A stretch of DNA of 64,000 nucleotides, taken from NCBI RefSeq assembly GCF_003097135.1, contig NZ_QEQL01000001.1, positions 930,001-994,000 of the forward strand, given 5' to 3'. Below are positions 26,651 to 35,382 of this stretch, in pieces. Positions within the stretch are counted from its first letter, which is position 1, and the number at the start of each line of letters is the position of its first letter. Source of the stretch: Pseudomonas sp. URIL14HWK12:I12 (lineage in GTDB: Bacteria > Pseudomonadota > Gammaproteobacteria > Pseudomonadales > Pseudomonadaceae). A program made the position numbers and the translations under genes. The notes below the pieces were generated by a model that was not told the DNA's origin, searched no databases, and saw only the letters and a program-made list of their open reading frames with translations.

Positions 26651-27316
26651 ATGCCATCGATCGACCTTCTGATCTGCGACTGCGACGGCGTACTGATCGA
26701 CAGCGAAATCATCGCCGAGCGCAGCCTGCACCAGGCGCTCGCCCAACTGTATCCAGCCCAGGCACTGCGGGAACTGCTCGCTGGCACATTCGGCCTGCAG
26801 ACCCGAGACATCTTCAAGCGCGTTGAAGAGCATTTCCGCCAACCACTGCCCGAAGGTTTCGTCGATCACCTGCATGCCCACACCGAGGCGCTGATCCGCG
26901 ACGAGGTACAAGCCATTGCTGGCGTACGTGACGCATTACTGGCCATCGAGCTACCGCTGGCAGTGGCCAGCAACAGCCGTTTCGAAGCCGTGCAGTTCGC
27001 ACTGGCACGTGCGGCCCTGGCTGAGCGAGTGAACGCCGGCGTGTTCAGCGCGGACCGCGTCGCCCGGCCCAAGCCGGCACCGGATGTGTACCTTGCCGCT
27101 GCCCAGGCCAATAGCGTGGCGCCGGGGCGCTGCCTCGTGGTCGAAGACAGCACCACCGGCGCCACCGCAGCCCTGGCTGCCGGCATGCGCGTACTGGGTT
27201 TCACTGGCGCCAGCCACATCCCCGCCGGGCATGCCGACCAGCTGCTGGCACTCGGCGTCGAAGCGACCTTCTCCGACATGCGCCAGTTACCAGGGCTGGT
27301 CGCTGAGCGCGCCTAG
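26651..27316 (+). CDS. HAD-superfamily phosphatase (subfamily IA)
   Basis: A 221-residue protein with all HAD motifs: DCDGVLIDSE (nucleophile Asp and acid Asp), ASNSR (motif II), KPAPDVYLAAA (motif III Lys) and VVEDSTTG (motif IV). The cap domain between motifs I and II resembles the beta-phosphoglucomutase / sugar-phosphate phosphatase group. CCGAGG at 26641-26646 supports the start. Its stop overlaps the end of the convergent MFS gene by four bases. A sugar-phosphate clean-up role in the dgo locus is plausible but not shown. Confidence 0.85.
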   Translation: MPSIDLLICDCDGVLIDSEIIAERSLHQALAQLYPAQALRELLAGTFGLQTRDIFKRVEEHFRQPLPEGFVDHLHAHTEALIRDEVQAIAGVRDALLAIELPLAVASNSRFEAVQFALARAALAERVNAGVFSADRVARPKPAPDVYLAAAQANSVAPGRCLVVEDSTTGATAALAAGMRVLGFTGASHIPAGHADQLLALGVEATFSDMRQLPGLVAERA

Positions 27317-28635
27317 TCGATGCGGATCCGCTCGACCTTCCCGACCAGCACGATGTACGACAGCGCACCGAGCAAGGCCGTCGTAGCAATGTAGGCGATG
27401 GGCAGGGCGAACGAGTCGCCAGTGGCCAGAAAGCCGATGACCGTCGGCGTGACGATCGCCGCCAGGTTACCGATGAAGTTGAACATCCCGCCGGTCAACC
27501 CGAGCAGGCGCGCAGGTGCCAGGGTCGACACCAGCGACCAGGTGATCGAGGCCAGGCCGTTGCCGAAGAACGCCAGGGCCAGGCAGGCGATCACCAGCGG
27601 CGTGGAATCCAGGTAGTTGGCGCCCAGGATGCAGGTGGAGATCAGCAAGCCAGAGATGATCGGTAGTTTGCGCGCCAGGCCCAGGCTCGCACCACGTCGG
27701 ATCAACCAGTCAGAGAAGAACCCCGAACATAGCACGCCCACGAAGGCTGCCAGGAACGGCAGCGAAGCGAGCAGGCCCGACTTGATGAAGTCCATGTGGC
27801 GGTAATTGACCAGATAAGTAGGGAACCAGGTGAGGAAGAACCACAGGGTCGAGTTCAAGCAGAATTGCCCCAGGTAGATACCCCACAATTTGCGCTGGCT
27901 GAGCACGATGCCCAGATCTGCCCAGCGAAACGGCTCGCGTGCTTTGGTGGCGATATCCACCAGCCCGCCGCCCTGCTCGATCAGCGCCACTTCGGCTTCG
28001 TTCGCCCCTGGAAACTGCCGAGGTTCTCGATACAGGGCGTACCAGGCAATCGCCCAAAGGATGCCCACCGCACCCGTGACCACAAACACCATGTGCCAGC
28101 CAAAGCTGACCTGCAGCCAGGCAAGCACCGGCGTTAGAAACGCCAGCCCGACGAACTGCCCACTGGTGTAGAAGCCAATGGCAGTGGCACGCTCGCGCTC
28201 GGGAAACCAGGTAGTGACCACCCTGCTGTTGATCGGGTAGGCCGGCGCCTCCAGTGCACCTACCGCCAAGCGCAGCACGAAGAGCGCGATGAAGCTGCCC
28301 GCCAAGCCCAGGAACACCGTAGCCAGGGACCACAGGGCCAGCGCGACGGTATACAGCACCCGCGGCGGCACCCGGTCGACCAGCCAGCCGCCCGGGATCT
28401 GCATGGCAGCGTAGGTCCAGCCAAACGCCGAGAAGATCAACCCGGCATGCACCGGGTCGATGCCCAGTTCCCGAGTGAGTGTGGGTGCAGCGATCGACAG
28501 GTTGCTGCGATCCAGGTAATTGATGACCACAGTGATGAACAACAACACCATGATGAAAAACCGCTTGCGGCTGGGCGTAGCGGTGGCGGCCGCCGCAGGG
28601 GTTGCGGCGGCCACTGTGGGGGCGCGACTGGCCAT
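27313..28635 (-). CDS. MFS transporter, anion:cation symporter family, probable D-galactonate permease
   Basis: A 440-residue protein with 12 predicted membrane helices. The sugar-acid symporter signature VINYLDRSNLSIAAPTL lies in helix 1 and GWTYAAMQIPGGWLVDR between helices 2 and 3. The sequence class covers galactonate, glucarate and related sugar acids. Position next to dgoD-dgoA-dgoK makes galactonate the likely substrate. It lies 57 bp downstream of dgoD on the same strand and is the last gene of the operon. Confidence 0.88.
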   Translation of the reverse strand: MASRAPTVAAATPAAAATATPSRKRFFIMVLLFITVVINYLDRSNLSIAAPTLTRELGIDPVHAGLIFSAFGWTYAAMQIPGGWLVDRVPPRVLYTVALALWSLATVFLGLAGSFIALFVLRLAVGALEAPAYPINSRVVTTWFPERERATAIGFYTSGQFVGLAFLTPVLAWLQVSFGWHMVFVVTGAVGILWAIAWYALYREPRQFPGANEAEVALIEQGGGLVDIATKAREPFRWADLGIVLSQRKLWGIYLGQFCLNSTLWFFLTWFPTYLVNYRHMDFIKSGLLASLPFLAAFVGVLCSGFFSDWLIRRGASLGLARKLPIISGLLISTCILGANYLDSTPLVIACLALAFFGNGLASITWSLVSTLAPARLLGLTGGMFNFIGNLAAIVTPTVIGFLATGDSFALPIAYIATTALLGALSYIVLVGKVERIRID

Positions 28636-28692
28636 GACCTCACCTCTTTTTATTGCTTTTGAAGGGTGTGCATTAAGGGAGCGTTTTGCCCA

Positions 28693-29841
28693 TCACCACT
28701 CGGCGAAGCTGCCGTCGGCGTGGCGCCACACCGGGTTGCGCCAGCGGTGGCCGACCTCGGCGCGCTCGCGTACGTAAGCTTCGTTGATCTCGATGCCAAG
28801 GCCTGGGCCGGTCGGGATCTTCACGTAGCCGTTCTCGTAGGCGAACACCTCAGGGTTAGCGATGTAGTCGAGCAAATCGTTGCTCTCGTTGTAGTGGATG
28901 CCCAGGCTCTGCTCCTGGATGAACGCGTTGTAGCAATTGGCGTCCAGCTGAAGGCAAGCGGCCAGGGCGATGGGGCCCAGCGGGCAATGCAGGGCCAGCG
29001 CCACGTCGTAGGCTTCGGCCATGGCGGCGATCTTGCGTGTCTCGGTGATGCCGCCGGCGTGTGAGGCGTCGGGTTGGATGATATCGACATACCCCTCGGC
29101 CAAGATGCGCTTGAAGTCCCAGCGCGAATACAGCCGCTCGCCCAAGGCGATCGGCGTACTGGACAGCGGCGCCAGCTCCTTGAGCGCCTCGGCATTTTCA
29201 CTGAGCACCGGTTCTTCGATGAACATCAGGTTGTAGGCGGCCAGCTCCTTGATCAGCACTTTGGCCATCGGCTTGTGCACGCGCCCATGAAAGTCCACGC
29301 CGATGCCTACGTTCGGGCCGACGGCGTCGCGCACGGCGGCTACGTTCTGAAGGCACAGGTCGACCTTGTCGAAACTGTCGACGAATTGCAGCTCCTCGGT
29401 ACCGTTCATTTTTACTGCGGTGAAGCCGCGCTGGACTGCGTCCTTGGCCATGCGCGCGGTGTCGGCCGGCCGGTCGCCGCCGATCCAGCTATAGACACGG
29501 ATACGGTCCCGCACCTGGCCGCCGAGCAGGTCGCTCACCGGCACGCCGAGGGCCTTGCCCTTGATGTCCCACAGCGCCTGGTCGATCCCGGCCAGGGCGC
29601 TCATGTGCACCGCACCGCCGCGGTAAAAGCCACCGCGGTAGAGCACCGTCCAGATGTCTTCGATGTTGCGCGGGTCCTTGCCGATCAGGTAATCGCCCAG
29701 CTCATCCACTGCCGCCGCGACCGTGTGAGCACGGCCCTCCACGACAGGCTCGCCCCAGCCGGTGACGCCTTCGTCGGTTTCGACCTTCAGAAAGCACCAG
29801 CGCGGCGGCACTATGAAGGTCGTCAGTCGAGTGATTTTCAT
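28693..29841 (-). CDS. dgoD: D-galactonate dehydratase (enolase superfamily)
   Basis: A 382-residue protein, exactly the length of the E. coli enzyme. The metal ligands and catalytic bases are in place: D183 and H185 in VDFHGRVH, E209 in FIEEPV, E235 in LGERL and H285 in LHCPLGPIA. The C terminus ([19 protein letters not shown]) is characteristic of galactonate dehydratases. It makes 2-keto-3-deoxy-D-galactonate. It stands 30 bp downstream of dgoA. Confidence 0.95.
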   Translation of the reverse strand: MKITRLTTFIVPPRWCFLKVETDEGVTGWGEPVVEGRAHTVAAAVDELGDYLIGKDPRNIEDIWTVLYRGGFYRGGAVHMSALAGIDQALWDIKGKALGVPVSDLLGGQVRDRIRVYSWIGGDRPADTARMAKDAVQRGFTAVKMNGTEELQFVDSFDKVDLCLQNVAAVRDAVGPNVGIGVDFHGRVHKPMAKVLIKELAAYNLMFIEEPVLSENAEALKELAPLSSTPIALGERLYSRWDFKRILAEGYVDIIQPDASHAGGITETRKIAAMAEAYDVALALHCPLGPIALAACLQLDANCYNAFIQEQSLGIHYNESNDLLDYIANPEVFAYENGYVKIPTGPGLGIEINEAYVRERAEVGHRWRNPVWRHADGSFAEW

Positions 29842-29871
29842 CGGTTTGTCTCTCTTGTCGATGTCGTTGGG

Positions 29872-30495
29872 TCAAGCGGCAACGGCGTGCCAGGCAGCCA
29901 TATAGGCCTGGGCGCGGCTGCGAATGTCGTTAGGGCTCAATGCAGGCGTGAACAGGCCTGAGCCCAGGCCAAAGGCGCGGGCGCCGGCGTCGAACCACGG
30001 CTTGAGCGTGTCAGGGCTGATGCCGCCCACAGGTGCCAATCGCGTCCCAGCCGGCAATACCGCGAGCAGCGCCTTTGCCACCGCCGGCGACAAAGCTTCA
30101 GCAGGGAACAGCTTGAGCAGGTCAGCGCCTTGCTCTAGCGCACTGAATGCTTCGGTCGGCGTGGCGATGCCCGGCGCCAGGTAAAGCCCTTCTGCCTTGG
30201 CCGCCTTCAGCACCCGGGCATCGCAGTGCGGCATCACGATCAGTTGCCCGCCCGCTGCCTTGACCTGCCGGACCTGCTCCGGCGTCATCACCGTGCCCGC
30301 GCCGATCAGGCAATCAGCCGGCAGGCGCTCGCGCAGAAGGCGGATGCTGTCCAGCGGTTGGGGCGAATTGAGCGGCACTTCGATCACGCGAAAGCCTTCT
30401 TCGTAGAGCACATCGCCCACCGCCGCGGCCTGCTCAGGCCGCAGCCCACGCAGAATGGCGATCAGCCCGTTTTTGGCAAGGGTTGCATCAAGCAT
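29872..30495 (-). CDS. dgoA: 2-dehydro-3-deoxy-6-phosphogalactonate aldolase
   Basis: A 207-residue TIM-barrel aldolase of the KDPG/KHG family. The conserved segments are IAILRGLRPEQ (proton-transfer Glu), IGAGTVMTPEQV, MPHCDARVLKAA and the Schiff-base lysine in LLKLFPAEALSP. It splits phosphorylated keto-deoxygalactonate into pyruvate and glyceraldehyde 3-phosphate. It overlaps the end of dgoK by 8 nt, so the two are coupled. Confidence 0.93.
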   Translation of the reverse strand: MLDATLAKNGLIAILRGLRPEQAAAVGDVLYEEGFRVIEVPLNSPQPLDSIRLLRERLPADCLIGAGTVMTPEQVRQVKAAGGQLIVMPHCDARVLKAAKAEGLYLAPGIATPTEAFSALEQGADLLKLFPAEALSPAVAKALLAVLPAGTRLAPVGGISPDTLKPWFDAGARAFGLGSGLFTPALSPNDIRSRAQAYMAAWHAVAA

Positions 30496-31444
30496 GGGGA
30501 AACTCCTGGGTAGTACCTTTCACCAACCCGGCCGCTTCGGCCACGGCCCAAAGGCCGCGCTCGGTTGCCTGGGTAGCGGTGGCAGGGTTGGGGAAACCGG
30601 CAAGGCTCAGCGCCCGGGTATAGCGGTCACACAGCGCCTGGCTGCCGATCAGCAGCACAGCAGGCACTGCGCCTGAAGATTGCCGCAGCGCCTGTACCTC
30701 ATGGCCGATCCAAAGCCCGGAGAGGTAGTCGGCTTGTTCGGCCCCATCAAGCACGCCGGTAAGGCCCAAGGTACGGGCGCTGAAAGCTGTGGACAGCGGA
30801 CCCAACGCACCGCTTTCAGAGAGCGCGGTGCGCACGCCGCGATCGAAGGCCTGCTCCTGAAAGCTCGCATCGCGCGCTTGAGTGCGGCCGAGTATCGAAT
30901 GAGCACTGGCGACGGCGTACAGCTCGCCGGTCATAAAGGTATCGAAATGGGTAATGCAGCCCCCCTCTACCCGCACCCACTTGCTGTGGCTGCCCGGTAA
31001 GCCAACCAACAGGCAACCCTGACGGCGCTGCTCATCCAGGCCAAGCAGCAAGCCCAGCACCTGGGTTTCCTCACCCCGCATCACATTGGGCAACGCACCG
31101 TGCTCGATCACCCCAGGCACGATGTGCAAGCGGTGGCCACTGGCGGTGTCGAGTGTTTGCAGGTGAGTGCTCAGGTCCTGGGCCCGCGCGGGGGTGGGGC
31201 AATAGGGCGCCTCGCGCCAGCCTTGGGCACTGCCGACCATGCCGCAGGCGATCACGGGCAAGCGCTGCTCGGCCAGCCAATCGCCACAGGCCGCTTCAAA
31301 GGCGGCATCGAACCCGCCCGGAGCCGGGAGGTGCATGATCCCATGGGCCGAAGCGCGGGAGTCCAGAACCTTCCCGCCGGCGCCTAGGCGGTAGGCGCGC
31401 AAGGTGGAGGTGCCCCAGTCGAGGGCAATCAGTTGGGCCTGCAT
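30488..31444 (-). CDS. dgoK: 2-dehydro-3-deoxygalactonokinase
   Basis: A 318-residue kinase of the DgoK family (ASKHA fold). The first phosphate-binding motif is [14 protein letters not shown], and later motifs include [21 protein letters not shown] and [12 protein letters not shown]. It phosphorylates keto-deoxygalactonate before the DgoA step. I start at the ATG at 31444, preceded by AGGTGA; a GTG directly upstream at 31447 is too close to that site. It is the first gene of the operon dgoK-dgoA-dgoD-MFS. Confidence 0.93.
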   Translation of the reverse strand: MQAQLIALDWGTSTLRAYRLGAGGKVLDSRASAHGIMHLPAPGGFDAAFEAACGDWLAEQRLPVIACGMVGSAQGWREAPYCPTPARAQDLSTHLQTLDTASGHRLHIVPGVIEHGALPNVMRGEETQVLGLLLGLDEQRRQGCLLVGLPGSHSKWVRVEGGCITHFDTFMTGELYAVASAHSILGRTQARDASFQEQAFDRGVRTALSESGALGPLSTAFSARTLGLTGVLDGAEQADYLSGLWIGHEVQALRQSSGAVPAVLLIGSQALCDRYTRALSLAGFPNPATATQATERGLWAVAEAAGLVKGTTQEFPHA

Positions 31445-31485
31445 CACGTCACCTGTGCGTTGTTTTTGGGGTGGTGTGTGCGGCC

Positions 31486-31515
31486 ACTATAAATTCAAGT
31501 GGCGGAATATCTCAA
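31486..31515 (-). promoter_or_regulatory. Promoter of the dgoKAD-transporter operon
   Basis: On the minus strand TTGAGA (31515-31510), an 18-bp spacer and TATAGT (31491-31486), about 40 bp before the dgoK ATG. The -35 overlaps the left half of the repeated operator at 31509-31539. Confidence 0.65.
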
Positions 31516-31539
31516 TATGTAATTGTTGATCTCATATTG
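31509..31539. promoter_or_regulatory. Candidate IclR operator of the galactonate operon
   Basis: ATCTCA occurs at 31509-31514 and 31529-31534, exactly 20 bp (two helical turns) apart. The adjoining CAATATG (31513-31519) and CATATTG (31533-31539) form an inverted repeat. The stretch is AT-rich in a GC-rich region and covers the dgoK -35. It lies between divergent dgoK and the SDR gene and could control both. Confidence 0.5.
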
Positions 31540-31608
31540 TGGGATGGCCTACTCACCTCAAAGTGCGGTTATGCTTGCCGGTATCTTTCCCCTGCAGGAA
31601 TCTTGGGT

Positions 31609-32367
31609 ATGTCAGTAACTCCCCGTATTGCCGTGGTTACCGGTGCTGGCAGTGGTATTGGCCGTGCTTGCGCCTTGGGCTTGCTGGAAGATGGGTTCAC
31701 TGTGGTATTGGCCGGGCGACGGCCAGAGCCGTTGCACGCATTGGCGCAGGAGGCCCAGGCCAAAGGCCTGCAGGCTTTGGCACTGCCCACCGATGTACGC
31801 GACCCTGACAGCGTCGAAGCATTGTTCGCGCAGGTCGAGCGCCGCTTCGGCAGGCTGGACTTCTTGTTCAACAATGCGGGGGTGGGCGCACCTGCCGTAC
31901 CCGTAGATGAGCTCGACCTGACGCATTGGCACCAGGTAATCGATACCAACATCACTGGCGTCTTTCTCTGTGCTCGCGCAGCGTTCGGGCTGATGCGCCG
32001 GCAACAACCACAGGGCGGGCGGATTCTCAACAACGGTTCGATTTCGGCGCACACGCCCAGGCCGTTTTCTTCACCCTACACGGTGAGCAAGCACGCGGTG
32101 CTTGGGTTGACCAAGACGCTTGCATTGGATGGGCGTGAATGGAGCATCGCCGTCAGCCAGATCGACATTGGCAACGCCTTGACCGAGTTATCAGAGCGAA
32201 TGACCCGAGGCGTGCGCCAGGCCAATGGCGGCACTGCAGTGGAGCCGATGTGCGACGTCAGCCATGTGGCTGATGCAGTGAGATATATCGCGGGCTTGCC
32301 GCTGTCGACCAATGTGCTGAACATGACGGTGATGGCCACCAACATGCCGTTCGTGGGGCGAGGCTGA
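31609..32367 (+). CDS. SDR-family NAD(P)-dependent oxidoreductase
   Basis: A 252-residue classical short-chain dehydrogenase. The cofactor motif is TGAGSGIG, followed by FNNAGVG, the catalytic serine in [10 protein letters not shown], and YTVSK (catalytic Tyr and Lys). The start at 31609 has CAGGAA upstream at 31595-31600; the frame is open further upstream but without family similarity. It diverges from the dgo operon and may belong to sugar metabolism, but the substrate is unknown. Confidence 0.88.
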   Translation: MSVTPRIAVVTGAGSGIGRACALGLLEDGFTVVLAGRRPEPLHALAQEAQAKGLQALALPTDVRDPDSVEALFAQVERRFGRLDFLFNNAGVGAPAVPVDELDLTHWHQVIDTNITGVFLCARAAFGLMRRQQPQGGRILNNGSISAHTPRPFSSPYTVSKHAVLGLTKTLALDGREWSIAVSQIDIGNALTELSERMTRGVRQANGGTAVEPMCDVSHVADAVRYIAGLPLSTNVLNMTVMATNMPFVGRG

Positions 32368-32450
32368 AACCCGCCGCTGCCCTGGCGCCCTTTGCGCTTG
32401 CAAGGCCCACTGCCTGGAACTGCGCAGCGGTGCCTTGCGCACTTGCTCCG

Positions 32451-32993
32451 TCAGTCGTCCAGGCCTGCTGGCGCAGCGGCCTTGCCACCCTTGCCTTTGG
32501 CAGGCTTGGCGCCTTCGGCAGCGGGCTCGGCCGCCGGCGCTGCAGCAGGCGCAGGGGCTGCGTCTTTTTCCTGGCCGGGAAGCTTGTCGACGGCGTCGAA
32601 GAGCTCCTTGACGGTCACCGGGCCGTCCTTCTCGAAGTGCCGTTCACCGTCTTTGCCGATCAGCAGGGTCTTGGTCTGCGGTGAGGCACCGAGGTTGAGC
32701 TCGCGAATCAATGCCATCGTGGCCTGAGCGTCGATATTCTGCCCATTGCGCTTGCCGATCATGTCGGCCACGGTGTAGAGCACCATGTTGCGCTGGGTAA
32801 AGCCCTGCTGAGTGGTCGGGTCTTTGAGTGCATTCTGCAGGTTGGTCAGGTCAGGGTCGACCGAACTGCGGGTCAGCACCACCACCGCTCGGTTGTGGCC
32901 ACGGTCCTTGGCCAGCGGCGAGTCGCTGTCCGCGGCCAGCAGCGAGGTGGAAACGGCGCACAGCGCGGCCAGGGCCAGCGAGCGGATGAGCAT
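32451..32993 (-). CDS. DUF4174-domain periplasmic protein
   Basis: A 180-residue protein with a signal peptide (MLIRSLALAALCAVSTSLLA). The DUF4174 domain follows at about 22-135 (HNRAVVVLTRSS, TQRNMVLYTVADM, TKTLLIGKDGERHFEKDGPV), which has a thioredoxin-like layout without a CxxC. The tail is Ala/Pro/Lys-rich low complexity (about 140-180). Function is unknown. A start at 33023 would add ten residues before the signal, so 32993 is preferred. It is 86 bp downstream of the sensor kinase on the same strand. Confidence 0.85.
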   Translation of the reverse strand: MLIRSLALAALCAVSTSLLAADSDSPLAKDRGHNRAVVVLTRSSVDPDLTNLQNALKDPTTQQGFTQRNMVLYTVADMIGKRNGQNIDAQATMALIRELNLGASPQTKTLLIGKDGERHFEKDGPVTVKELFDAVDKLPGQEKDAAPAPAAAPAAEPAAEGAKPAKGKGGKAAAPAGLDD

Positions 32994-33079
32994 GGGTACC
33001 TCCAGTACAAGTCTTTGCAACAATATTCGCTCATTGAGCCGAAATGGCCAGCCTATGAGCCTGATTCCCTGACATTTTT

Positions 33080-34480
33080 TTAAACGGTTTGTTCGCCACT
33101 CACGGCGAATATCGCCTCCAGGCCCCCGCCCTCACGGTTGCGCAACACCAGCCGCCCGCCATGTGCCTTGGCCACTGCATCGGCAATCGACAGGCCCAAC
33201 CCATAGCCTTCGCCCTGGCGCGAAGCATCCAGGCGAAGAAAGGGCTCAGTGACCCGCGCCAATTGCTCCTCAGGTATACCGGGGCCACGGTCGGCGACGC
33301 TGACCTCCCAGCCCTGGGCCGTGCTGTTGACTGTCACTTCAGCGCCACCACCATAGCGCACCGCGTTCTCGATCAGGTTATGCAGCCCCCGGCGCAAACT
33401 GCGCGCATAGCCACGCACTGGCCCTGTGGCGCGGCCACGCACCGCCACGGGGTGGCCCTGATCGGTAAAGTCCACCTCGATGCTCAGCAGCAGGGCATTG
33501 AGGTCCACCAATTGCTGCGGTTCCCGGGTCTCGCCGCTGCTGATGTAGGCCAGGGTGGCATCGACCATCTGCCGCATGCCTTCGAGGTCCTGCTGCAGCA
33601 GCCCACGCAAGCTGGGGTCATCGATACGCTCGGTGCGCAGGCGCATGCGCGTCAGTGGGGAGCGCAGGTCATGCGACACCGCTGCCAGGAACCGCGTGCG
33701 TTGGCTCAAATGGGCCGCCAGTTGCCGCTGCATGGCGTTGAACGCGGCACTGGCTTCGCGCACCTCGCTAGGTCCCTCTTCGGGTAAGGGCGGTTGGCGC
33801 AGGTTGTGGCCCAGCGCCCGCGCTGCGTCGGCCAGGCGTTTGAGGGGCGCGATCAGCAGCCGCACCGCCACCAGGGTGAGCAGCAGCACCAGCAAAACAC
33901 GCACCAGATAGATCCTCACGACATAGTCCAGCACCAGCTCCCACGTGGCCCGCGGGCTCCAGCCCTGCGCCTCGATGGCATCGACCAGCAACCAGCGGCC
34001 GTCGGGCAGGCGCAGGTCCACCAGAAACCGCCCCAGGGTCGGCCGCGCCGAGAGCAGCACCGGCAAACCGGCCTTGTGGTCGTTCTGGTCGAGCAGCTCC
34101 AGGCGCAGCAACTGGAAGGTCTGGGCCTTGCCGGTCTTTTCCATGAGCACCGTGCGCAGCAGGTCTTCGGCGGCCTGGGAGTCGACGTCCAGGGGTACGT
34201 CCGGGTGCGTTGCACTGGCATTGACGCGGACCTCGAAGCCGGGTGCGCGCAGCAGCTCGGCGAGGTGATCGACCTGGTCCGGTTCCTGCTCGGCTACCCG
34301 CACCAGGTCGGCCAGGTGCGTGGCGACGAGCCGCGCGGGGATTTCCAGTGACTGAGCGTGGCGCACGTCGTACCACACGGTGCTGGTGATGGTTTGCGCA
34401 ACCACCGTGCCCATGACCATCACCAAAACCATGCGGCCGTAGAGCGAACGCGGCAGGCAGCGTGACAACCAGCGCCTCAC
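33080..34480 (-). CDS. Two-component sensor histidine kinase
   Basis: A 466-residue inner-membrane kinase. It has a membrane helix at about 15-35, a periplasmic sensor of about 150 residues, a second helix at about 188-210, a HAMP linker, a HisKA domain with H270 in AAVSHDLRSPL, and an ATPase domain (NLIENAVRYGG, DRGPGIPEEQL, GYGLGLSIADAVAKAHGG). The start is a GTG overlapping the response regulator stop by 4 nt. The signal is unknown; I cannot assign it to a named system. Confidence 0.9.
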   Translation of the reverse strand: MRRWLSRCLPRSLYGRMVLVMVMGTVVAQTITSTVWYDVRHAQSLEIPARLVATHLADLVRVAEQEPDQVDHLAELLRAPGFEVRVNASATHPDVPLDVDSQAAEDLLRTVLMEKTGKAQTFQLLRLELLDQNDHKAGLPVLLSARPTLGRFLVDLRLPDGRWLLVDAIEAQGWSPRATWELVLDYVVRIYLVRVLLVLLLTLVAVRLLIAPLKRLADAARALGHNLRQPPLPEEGPSEVREASAAFNAMQRQLAAHLSQRTRFLAAVSHDLRSPLTRMRLRTERIDDPSLRGLLQQDLEGMRQMVDATLAYISSGETREPQQLVDLNALLLSIEVDFTDQGHPVAVRGRATGPVRGYARSLRRGLHNLIENAVRYGGGAEVTVNSTAQGWEVSVADRGPGIPEEQLARVTEPFLRLDASRQGEGYGLGLSIADAVAKAHGGRLVLRNREGGGLEAIFAVSGEQTV

Positions 34481-35184
34481 GGGCTGCGCACATCGGTCGC
34501 GGTGAGCATGTAGCCTTCGTTGCGCACGGTCTTGATCAACGGGTTGCCCAGCTGCTGGCGCAGCCGGCTAACGCATACGTCCACGGCCCGATCGAACGGC
34601 TGGCTGTCTTTATCGAACGCGTGGTTGCGCAGAAACTCCCGGCTCAGCGGCCGGTTGGGGTGTTGCAGCAACAGCCGCAGTACACGAAAGTCCGAATTGC
34701 CCAGGTGCGCCACCACCCCCTCCGGCGAGAGCAAATGGCGCGCGCGAGTATCGAGCTGCCAGCCGGCAAAGCTGATGCTGCCCACCTCATCGATTCGGGC
34801 ACGCTGGGGAAAGCTCAATGCCCGGCGCAACACGGTCTGGATCCGCAACAGCAGCTCACGCGGGTCGAAGGGCTTTGCCAGGTAATCGTCGGCGCCCTCC
34901 TCCAGCCCGGCGATGCGATCATCCAGCGTGCCGCGTGCGGTGAGCATCACCACAGGCACATTGCTGACCTCGCGCAGTTGCCGGCACAGCGCCAGGCCAT
35001 CGACGCCGGGCAGCATCAGGTCCAGCACCACCAGGTCGATCACGTGCAGGTCGAGCTTGCGCCGCATGTCGCGCCCGTCGGCGGCAGTGCTGATGCGGTA
35101 ACCGGCCTGGGTGAGGTAATCGCTGAGCAGCGAACGGATGTCGGGGTCGTCATCGACGATCAGCAGGTGCTGTGTATCAGGCAT
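34477..35184 (-). CDS. OmpR-family response regulator
   Basis: A 235-residue regulator. The receiver domain (about 1-120) has the acidic pocket DDD at 11-13, phosphoacceptor D55 in VVLDLMLPG, and K104 in LAKPF. The winged-helix DNA-binding domain is at about 135-230 (FRVLRLLLQHPNRPLSREFL, RAVDVCVSRLRQQL, IKTVRNEGYML). It is the first gene of a two-gene operon with the kinase. The divergent RTX gene and its CRP-type box lie about 100 bp upstream, so the two could share control. Confidence 0.92.
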   Translation of the reverse strand: MPDTQHLLIVDDDPDIRSLLSDYLTQAGYRISTAADGRDMRRKLDLHVIDLVVLDLMLPGVDGLALCRQLREVSNVPVVMLTARGTLDDRIAGLEEGADDYLAKPFDPRELLLRIQTVLRRALSFPQRARIDEVGSISFAGWQLDTRARHLLSPEGVVAHLGNSDFRVLRLLLQHPNRPLSREFLRNHAFDKDSQPFDRAVDVCVSRLRQQLGNPLIKTVRNEGYMLTATDVRSP

Positions 35185-35290
35185 GGGGGGTCTGCATAGT
35201 CATGAATGCGCACACGCTAAGGCAAAGCGAGGGGTAAAAGCCACCGCGTGCAGCTGCATTACAAATTAGCGAAGCGGCTGTCGGCACCGG

Positions 35291-35314
35291 TTTGTGTGAA
35301 GCCTGTCACACAAA
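35291..35314. promoter_or_regulatory. Perfect CRP/Vfr-type palindrome upstream of the R-module protein
   Basis: TTTGTGTGA-N6-TCACACAAA is a 9+9 bp perfect inverted repeat containing the CRP half-sites TGTGA-N6-TCACA exactly. Its centre is 80 bp before the ATG at 35383 and 118 bp before the response regulator ATG. No strong -10 follows: GTTACC at 35339-35344 is a weak candidate. It is therefore unclear whether it activates the RTX gene, represses it, or serves the divergent operon. Confidence 0.65.
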
Positions 35315-35382
35315 TGCGCACTCTTGCGCTCCCTTGCCGTTACCAGTGCCTGCTGGGGCGGCCTACATGGACGAGGAATGTT

